Shown piece by piece: positions 4,109 through 9,684 of a stretch of DNA of 9,684 nt. Numbering within the stretch: the stretch's first letter is position 1; each line of letters starts with the position of its first letter. This DNA is from Actinomycetota bacterium (GTDB lineage: Bacteria > Actinomycetota > Aquicultoria > Aquicultorales > Aquicultoraceae). The notes below the pieces were generated by a model. It had not been told where the DNA came from and ran no database searches. It was given only the letters and a program-made list of their open reading frames with translations. The stretch is from the NCBI GenBank assembly GCA_030017355.1, contig JASEIR010000082.1:1-9684 (forward strand). The letters are read 5' to 3'. Both the position numbers and the translations under genes were made by a program.

Positions 4109-5581
4109 ATGCTAACATATACTGGGCATCCTCTTGTGGATGTAGGAATAGCAACAATCTGTGCTTTTGCAGAAAAGCCTGACCCAACTCTGCTTACTCA
4201 ATTGGATTTAGATGCGATCTCTGAGTATATGAGCAAAAATTATGTGGTTAATCCATTGAAATCATTTTTAACGGTAGCTTTTCCAAACTCAGGGTTTACT
4301 CAGCCTGCTTTTGAAAAGCAACCCGAAAAACGAGATATTTATGCTCAAAAGGTTCTGCAAGCATATAAATATAGCTGTTTAGGCAGTAGCGAAACCTGTG
4401 TTTTTACGGGTAAGCCTGCAGCAGCATTGTCTTTTGATGTTAATGGGAATTTACCTCCAGGCAGGGTTTTTAGGCAGCATATACCTCTTCTTACTGGAGA
4501 AGGTTGTATAAATTTTCATCCATATGGTGATGCTGGTATACCGATCTCTGGTGAAGCATTATTAGCTATACAGGCATTACCTTTAGGTTGTGCAAAAGTT
4601 AATGGCCGATTGCTTGCTGTTCATTCAAATGATCCAAATACCATCTATCATTTTGCGCGTCGCTTTCTTAGCTGGAACCGCAAGGTAGTACATACTTCGC
4701 GGCTAGCTGGTGAGAAAAAGTTGCCAGAATTACCAAAGCGTGCTTTGACGCTAATAATTGATTTGTTGCTACAAATACAAGAAGAACAGCAAATGCTGGA
4801 CGAAGATAATCGTCCAATCTCTCTGACTGCATATCATTTGAGCAATAGTGGGCAAGGGGTGGATCTTAATATTTATCATTTGCCATTAGAAATCACTGAG
4901 TTCTTAAAGGTAGCCATGACGCCTCGCTATCTTAGCCAATGGAATGCTCTTCGTTCTCGAGGCTGGGAGATAGTTCAGTCGAAAAACTCGAAAAAAACCC
5001 AAAAGGCAGATGGGATTCAAGAGCCTCGTTATAATGTGCTTTATGAAGACCTATTCCGTTTACCGGTAGATGCGGCGCTTTTTATTCGTCGTTACTTTTT
5101 ACGGAAACCAGAGAGAAGATTTAGGCAAGGCGACCCTCGGGCGACCTACTCAGTTAGAGATGATACTCATCTTATATCATGGGATTTAACAGAGTTGTTT
5201 ATCAGAAAGGTGGTGCATATGAACGAGAGCCGTATTCAGCATTTACGTCAAATTGGCGATATTTTAGCTGAATATATAAGCAGTGAAAATGATCGGCGAT
5301 TTTTTCACACTTTCTTAACTGCACGTCGGTATGATGATTTGCGTGCTGCGCTTATCAGAGTAAGTGTTGGAAGGCTGAAAAGAGGTCAGTCTCCTTTAAT
5401 AACTTTTGAACCATACATTGAGGCTTTTGAACAAGGTGAAGACCTTCCATATTCTGATTGGCGTTTAGCTAGAGATCTTGTACTGATACGAATGATCGAG
5501 CGACTTTATCAGCTTGGTTGGATTCAGGCTAATAAAGATGAATTGCCTGAGCCTGAAATTGTTGAAGAATTATCCGTTTAG
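4109..5581 (+). CDS. cas8b1: CRISPR type I-B large subunit Cas8b1/Cst1
   Basis: This 490-residue protein is the large subunit of a type I-B (Tneap-like) Cascade surveillance complex, where Cas8 is expected to recognise the PAM and help recruit Cas3. Characteristic blocks are YTGHPLVDVGIATICAFA (4-21), NYVVNPLKSFLTVAFPNSGF (44-63), GEGCINFHPYGDAGIPISGE (130-149) and ALPLGCAKVNGRLLAVHS (156-173), all typical of the Cst1 group. The family was named for paired CXXC motifs; here only C90, C97 (in SSETCVFTGKPA), C133 and C161 are present and no CXXC pair is visible, so a classic zinc site seems absent. The gene heads the cas operon, with a strong ribosome site six bases upstream, and cas7 follows after 38 bases. 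I am confident in the family and order; the subtype label relies on recognition of all four cas genes. Confidence 0.9.
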   Translation: MLTYTGHPLVDVGIATICAFAEKPDPTLLTQLDLDAISEYMSKNYVVNPLKSFLTVAFPNSGFTQPAFEKQPEKRDIYAQKVLQAYKYSCLGSSETCVFTGKPAAALSFDVNGNLPPGRVFRQHIPLLTGEGCINFHPYGDAGIPISGEALLAIQALPLGCAKVNGRLLAVHSNDPNTIYHFARRFLSWNRKVVHTSRLAGEKKLPELPKRALTLIIDLLLQIQEEQQMLDEDNRPISLTAYHLSNSGQGVDLNIYHLPLEITEFLKVAMTPRYLSQWNALRSRGWEIVQSKNSKKTQKADGIQEPRYNVLYEDLFRLPVDAALFIRRYFLRKPERRFRQGDPRATYSVRDDTHLISWDLTELFIRKVVHMNESRIQHLRQIGDILAEYISSENDRRFFHTFLTARRYDDLRAALIRVSVGRLKRGQSPLITFEPYIEAFEQGEDLPYSDWRLARDLVLIRMIERLYQLGWIQANKDELPEPEIVEELSV

Positions 5582-5619
5582 TTGTTATTAAATTATATCA
5601 ACGAAGAAGGAGGACAAAA

Positions 5620-6711
5620 ATGTCTTTCATTAGTGGTCTTTTATTGATCGATGCACCTGCTTCTGCGCTTAATAATCTTGGAAAGATCGATGGTGCTATG
5701 ACAGATAATGCATCAGGTGTCAAATTTATTCGAACGCGTGAAGGTGCTTATCCATATGTTTCTGCCCAAGCCTTTAGATATTGGCTGAGACGTACTTTAG
5801 AACAAGGTGACTGGGGTTGGAAGGCAGCACCAATATATCGCGAAGAAAAGATAGCTTATACCGATGCAAATCCGATAATATACTGGGATGATGATCTTTT
5901 TGGTTATATGAGAGCACCATCAAAGAAAGCTTCAGCAGTTGCAGCTCGAGAAGCTGATGCTAATAGCGCAATTGAAACAGCAACAACTGAAACTGTAACA
6001 CGAGTTTCGCCTTTTCGAGTAAGTACTCTCGTTTCGATTGCACCTGTTAGCATTGTAAATGATTTTGGCGTAATGTCCCGTCATTCGGAAGGCGATCCTG
6101 TACCATACGAACATCAATTCTATCGAACAACTTTGCAAGGCCTGATATCTTTAGATTTATCTGCCGCTGGGACATTTTCTTATCGAAATAAAACCGGGTA
6201 TTTAAATCTCGATGAAATTAGAGTAGAGATAGCTAAAAATGCTGGCCTTGAAGAATTAAGTGGTGATAAGTCTTATCGTCTTCCAGTAGAACAACGGCTT
6301 CAACGCATTGCGGCTTTACTTGAAGCATTGGCTCATCTAGATGGTGGAGCCAAGCAAGCGCAACATTATACCGATGTTAGCCCTGATATCTTAGTTATGG
6401 CGGTTACTAAAGGTGGCAACAACATTTTTGGCCACATTGTAGGGGCAAATTCACAAGGTAAGCCTTCGTTTAAAATTGACGCGCTAGATCAGGCGCTTAG
6501 AGTTTTTGAAGACCAAATCCTCTCAAAAATATATATAGGGTGGGTACGGGGTTACCTCGACGATGAACGTTCTAGTTTTGAAGCTGCTTTGAGTGGTGAC
6601 GGTGTTCTTAAAGATTTGGTGGATAAGAATAAGATTATTATTGCACATCCGCGTGAGGCATTACGTTCATTGATTAAGGAGTTAAAAGATAATCCGGATT
6701 GGTTAAGTTAA
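5620..6711 (+). CDS. cas7: CRISPR type I-B backbone subunit Cas7/Cst2 (DevR family)
   Basis: This 363-residue RNA-binding protein has an RRM-like fold and forms the repeated backbone of Cascade along the crRNA spacer. The N-terminus ISGLLLIDAPASALNNLG (4-21), the block TREGAYPYVSAQAFRYWLRR (39-58) and the segment IVNDFGVMSRH followed by VPYEHQFYRTTLQG (145-174) are typical of the Cst2/DevR group. Residues about 101-127 are a low-complexity Ala/Glu/Thr-rich stretch between WDDDLFGYMRAP and VSPFRVSTLVSIAP, a place where loops vary in this family. The start is well supported by AAGGAGG (5607-5613), six bases before the ATG, the best ribosome site in the operon, fitting a subunit needed in several copies. 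cas5 follows after 13 bases. Confidence 0.93.
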   Translation: MSFISGLLLIDAPASALNNLGKIDGAMTDNASGVKFIRTREGAYPYVSAQAFRYWLRRTLEQGDWGWKAAPIYREEKIAYTDANPIIYWDDDLFGYMRAPSKKASAVAAREADANSAIETATTETVTRVSPFRVSTLVSIAPVSIVNDFGVMSRHSEGDPVPYEHQFYRTTLQGLISLDLSAAGTFSYRNKTGYLNLDEIRVEIAKNAGLEELSGDKSYRLPVEQRLQRIAALLEALAHLDGGAKQAQHYTDVSPDILVMAVTKGGNNIFGHIVGANSQGKPSFKIDALDQALRVFEDQILSKIYIGWVRGYLDDERSSFEAALSGDGVLKDLVDKNKIIIAHPREALRSLIKELKDNPDWLS

Positions 6712-6724
6712 TCGAGGGGTAAAC

Positions 6725-7477
6725 ATGAGAGTACTTAAAGTGGTTGCTGAGGGATTGATCACATCATTTCGCTACCCTCACTTTATGCAGGGCGTACAAC
6801 CCACTTTTGAAATGCCACCTCCAGCAACAATTTATGGTCATATTTGCAGTGTATTAGGTGAATGGTTTGATCCAAAAGGGGTTCAATTTGCGATAAATTT
6901 TTCTTTCCAGGAACGGTTCAGGGACATCGAGCATACGCATATCCTAAGCCCTACTACTGGCAAGCTGAAGGGAACGACGATTCCAAAAGTTTTGGAAGGC
7001 GCTGTGAACCCTTTTACTCGTGAGCTTTTATACCGACCGCGTTTAACCTTGTATTTAAATCGCCCAGATTGGGCAGAGGCGTTCCTTAATCCGAGGTATC
7101 CAGTTGTCCTTGGTCGCTCTCAAGATTTGTTTACTTATAGACAAGTCGATGTTGTAGATCTTCATAAGTCAGATCATGCATATTTTGAGCATACACTAGC
7201 ACCTTATAGCCTTGCTTTACGTACAGGGCGTGGGCTTGTTGTTCTTATGCCTCGTATGCTTGACTATGAAAACAAACGTTTCCCAACGTTTAGTCGGTAT
7301 GTTGTGCTTCACCGTCGTGTGCATTCTCGAGAATTTCTTAGATATGAGGGAGAGCCGCCTCTATCCTTCTGGGTAGACAGGACAGCTGCAGAGGTAGAAG
7401 GCGACCATCTGGGATTATTATTCCATACTTGGGTTGGAAATGAAGAAGACAATAACAGCTTGGCCTCATTGGCTTGA
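6725..7477 (+). CDS. cas5: CRISPR type I-B subunit Cas5 (Cas5t/Cas5b)
   Basis: This 250-residue RAMP-fold protein caps the 5' handle of the crRNA in Cascade. The N-terminal half, with EGLITSFRYPHFMQGVQPTF (9-28) and EMPPPATIYGHICSVLGEWF (29-48), is diagnostic of the Cas5 Tneap/I-B group. RYPVVLGRSQDL (124-135) is the second conserved block. The length is normal. A ribosome site GAGGGG (6714-6719) precedes the ATG by five bases. The 3' end overlaps the start of cas3 by 38 bases in another frame. As Cas6 is expected to process the crRNA in I-B systems, Cas5 here is probably structural and not catalytic. Confidence 0.93.
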   Translation: MRVLKVVAEGLITSFRYPHFMQGVQPTFEMPPPATIYGHICSVLGEWFDPKGVQFAINFSFQERFRDIEHTHILSPTTGKLKGTTIPKVLEGAVNPFTRELLYRPRLTLYLNRPDWAEAFLNPRYPVVLGRSQDLFTYRQVDVVDLHKSDHAYFEHTLAPYSLALRTGRGLVVLMPRMLDYENKRFPTFSRYVVLHRRVHSREFLRYEGEPPLSFWVDRTAAEVEGDHLGLLFHTWVGNEEDNNSLASLA

Positions 7478-9684
7478 TCATATTTTGGCAAAAAGCCCTG
7501 GGAATAACGAGGCTCAAGGGGAGTCCTTACCTGAGCATACGTGGGAGTCGCTTTGTAGGCTATATGACTTGGCGCAATTAAGACCCTGGTTGCCTGAACT
7601 ATGCAAGTTTCCCAAGTTATGGTCTGTACTGTTTTGGGCGTTGCTTTTTCATGACTGGGGGAAAGTTGCCTCTGGATTTCAGATTATGTTGCGTGATGGC
7701 AAGCGGTGGCCTCATAGACACGAGGTTCTCTCGCTTGCTTTTGTTAGTTGGATTGAACAATCAATATCTGAGCAGCAGGCGATAGCTATTATGGCAGCAA
7801 TAGTTTCCCATCATCGAGATGCTAGCGAGCTAGTTCAATTATATCCCTTAGGCTTATCACCAGAGGATGATCCCTGTGAGGAACTTATTAAAGATGTAGA
7901 CGAAGAAACGATCATTGGGTTATATCGGTGGTTGTACGAGGTAGTCCCAGAATGGATTCAGCTTCTAGGGTTCGATAAACTAGGTATCAGTAAAGCTGAG
8001 TTGATTGAAGAAAAAAGGGCTATTGATCAAATTAAGCAAAATGGTGCTAAGCTAATTCAGAAATGGCTTTATCGTTATCAACGGTTAGTAAGAGAATTAC
8101 AGAGCAATTCAGATGCTGAGTGGATATTGCAGGGGTTATTTCTTCGAGGCTCTACTATGATAGCTGATCATATTGCTTCTGCGCATGCTGGTCCTCTGCC
8201 TTTACTGTCATATCAACATAATGAGATCCTAAATGCTCTTGGTCTTTCAGAAGAGGGTCTTTATGAGCATCAACAGCAGGCTGCAAGTACAACTGGCTCT
8301 GCTGTACTAATATCGCCAACTGGGAGCGGTAAAACCGAAGCAGCTTTGCTGTGGGCTATAAATCAGAGAACCAAGCATAAAGCATGGCCTCGTTTATTTT
8401 ATGTTTTACCATATCAAACAAGCATGAATGCAATGTTTGATCGGTTAAGGTTAGTCTTTGACGGTTATGTTGGTTTGTTGCATAGTCGAAGCTTATTGGT
8501 AATATATCAAAGATATATTGAGCGAGACTTTCGGCCAGATGAAGCAGCACAAGCCGCCCGTTGGGCAAAAAGTTTAGCAAGGTTGCATTATTATCCTGTG
8601 CGAGTGTTTAGTCCTTATCAGATGCTTAAAGCTGGTTATCAACTGAAGGGTTATGAAACTATGTTGACCGATTTCTCTGGCGCAGCTTTTATTTTTGACG
8701 AAGTTCATGCTTATGAACCTGAGCGTCTGGCCATGATTTTAGAGTTTGCCAAGTATTTGCATAATAAGTTTGGTGCCGAATTTTTTATAATGTCGGCAAC
8801 CTTGCCATCGGTTATTCGTTATCAAATTGAAGAGGCTATTGGCAAGCCAGCAATCATTAGAGCTTCAGATGATTTATATGATGCTTATGCAAGACACGAG
8901 ATTAACTTGGTGGATGGTGACTTACTAAGCGAAAAAGGGCTGGCAATGATTATAGGGGCTTTTAAAAATGCTCAATCTGTTTTAGTAACTTGTAATACGG
9001 TTACTCGTGCTCAGGAAGCTTACCGTATTCTGTTAGAAAATAAAATTTCCAGCGAAAGCTTAATTTTAATACACGGACGGTTTAACGGCAGAGACAGGAT
9101 AGAAAAAGAAAAGGATATTTTGAAAGCCACTGGTTTGAAGAGCGCAGACCGTAGGCCAATTATTGTTGTAGCTACGCAGGTCGTTGAGGTTAGCTTAAAT
9201 ATCGATTTAGATGTGCTATTTACTGATCCTGCACCGCTTGAGGCACTTATACAGCGGCTGGGTCGGGTTAATCGCAGCCGGCGAAAAAATGCTGCAATTT
9301 GCCATGTCTTTAGTGAACCTGTAAGCAGTCAAAAAATATACATGCCAGCGCTTATTGAAGGATCACTAGGTGCTCTTAAGAAATATGCGGATGGCAAAAT
9401 AATAAACGAGCGTTCTGTACATATATGGCTAGATGAGATATACACAGGTAGTATTCTGAAAGATTGGGAAGAACGTTATTATAAGACTTCCTATGAGTTC
9501 AGCAAAGCTTTTTTGCAATCTTTGCGGCCTTTTAGCTGCGAGGATGGTTTGGCTCAAACCTTCGACCAATTATTTGATGGGACAGAAATATTGCCGCATT
9601 GCCTTGAGTCTGAGTACCGAATGTTATTGAATGAACGACCAATTGAAGCATCGCAATTGTTAGTAAATATCTCTTGGCGGCGAT
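7440..9684 (+). CDS. cas3: CRISPR effector Cas3, HD nuclease-helicase (3' end beyond window)
   Basis: The frame stays open from the ATG at 7440 to the window end, giving 748 residues of a protein that cleaves and unwinds target DNA after Cascade binding. The HD nuclease comes first: H33, H71-D72 (in FHDWGK), H92/H94 (PHRHE) and H124-H125 (VSHHRD) are the expected metal ligands. The helicase follows with Walker A SPTGSGKT (292-299), DEVH (420-423), MSAT (451-454), motif V VATQVVEVSLNID (577-589) and motif VI QRLGRVNR (605-612). All catalytic elements appear intact; in motif V N587 replaces the Asp often found there. The start has no strong ribosome site and overlaps cas5 by 38 bases, suggesting translational coupling. 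Only the C-terminal accessory part is missing. cas4, cas1, cas2 and possibly cas6 would be expected next. Confidence 0.95.
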   Translation, partial: MKKTITAWPHWLDHILAKSPGNNEAQGESLPEHTWESLCRLYDLAQLRPWLPELCKFPKLWSVLFWALLFHDWGKVASGFQIMLRDGKRWPHRHEVLSLAFVSWIEQSISEQQAIAIMAAIVSHHRDASELVQLYPLGLSPEDDPCEELIKDVDEETIIGLYRWLYEVVPEWIQLLGFDKLGISKAELIEEKRAIDQIKQNGAKLIQKWLYRYQRLVRELQSNSDAEWILQGLFLRGSTMIADHIASAHAGPLPLLSYQHNEILNALGLSEEGLYEHQQQAASTTGSAVLISPTGSGKTEAALLWAINQRTKHKAWPRLFYVLPYQTSMNAMFDRLRLVFDGYVGLLHSRSLLVIYQRYIERDFRPDEAAQAARWAKSLARLHYYPVRVFSPYQMLKAGYQLKGYETMLTDFSGAAFIFDEVHAYEPERLAMILEFAKYLHNKFGAEFFIMSATLPSVIRYQIEEAIGKPAIIRASDDLYDAYARHEINLVDGDLLSEKGLAMIIGAFKNAQSVLVTCNTVTRAQEAYRILLENKISSESLILIHGRFNGRDRIEKEKDILKATGLKSADRRPIIVVATQVVEVSLNIDLDVLFTDPAPLEALIQRLGRVNRSRRKNAAICHVFSEPVSSQKIYMPALIEGSLGALKKYADGKIINERSVHIWLDEIYTGSILKDWEERYYKTSYEFSKAFLQSLRPFSCEDGLAQTFDQLFDGTEILPHCLESEYRMLLNERPIEASQLLVNISWRR

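Noticed and set aside
8356..8580. Minus-strand open frames within cas7, cas5 and cas3 (for example 5932-6138, 7309-7491 and 8356-8580)
   Set aside because: They lie opposite well-conserved cas coding sequence and have no recognisable product or ribosome site.

Overview
The window is a bacterial chromosomal segment of moderate, fairly AT-leaning composition. It contains the start of a type I-B (Tneap/Cst-like) CRISPR-Cas operon and, upstream of it, a group of poorly characterised genes. Strong AGGAGG-type ribosome sites, a GTG-started membrane protein, DUF4352/DUF4064-type proteins and REP-like repeats of the 'GTCATTGCGAGG...GGCAATCTC' class point to an anaerobic or subsurface bacterium of the Bacillota or Actinomycetota sort. 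The species cannot be named from this sequence.

Layout, left to right, with every gene on the + strand. A REP-like palindrome (14-55) precedes a WYL-domain transcriptional regulator (93-1016), which ends at a strong intrinsic terminator (1053-1082). A leader with two inverted repeats (1098-1163) follows, then a three-gene unit: a membrane-anchored DUF4352-like protein (1212-1817), a small DUF4064-like membrane protein (1831-2199) and an ARPP-1-domain protein with a Gly/Arg-rich tail (2264-3322). This unit closes at a second intrinsic terminator (3334-3363). About 500 bases without a clear gene (3323-3848) hold a second REP-like element, a 73-bp-period direct repeat, a 13/26-bp tandem repeat and a hairpin. 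A 46-residue basic protein of unknown function (3849-3989) lies just before the cas operon.

The cas operon starts at 4109 behind a candidate TTGACA promoter and an AGGAGG site. It runs cas8b1/cst1 (4109-5581), cas7/cst2 (5620-6711), cas5 (6725-7477) and cas3 (7440 to the window end, 3' truncated). Cas8, Cas7 and Cas5 are expected to form the Cascade surveillance complex that carries the crRNA, and Cas3 (HD nuclease plus helicase) degrades the target DNA. cas6, cas4, cas1, cas2 and the CRISPR array are not in the window and would be expected downstream or elsewhere.

The most unusual feature of the DNA is a concentration of short local tandem duplications between about 1130 and 4017. They lie in coding sequence, at a ribosome binding site, across stop codons and in intergenic DNA. 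The cas genes themselves look intact and conventional. No wholly new system is obvious; the best candidates for new biology are the ARPP-1/DUF4352/DUF4064 unit and the duplication-rich DNA around it.
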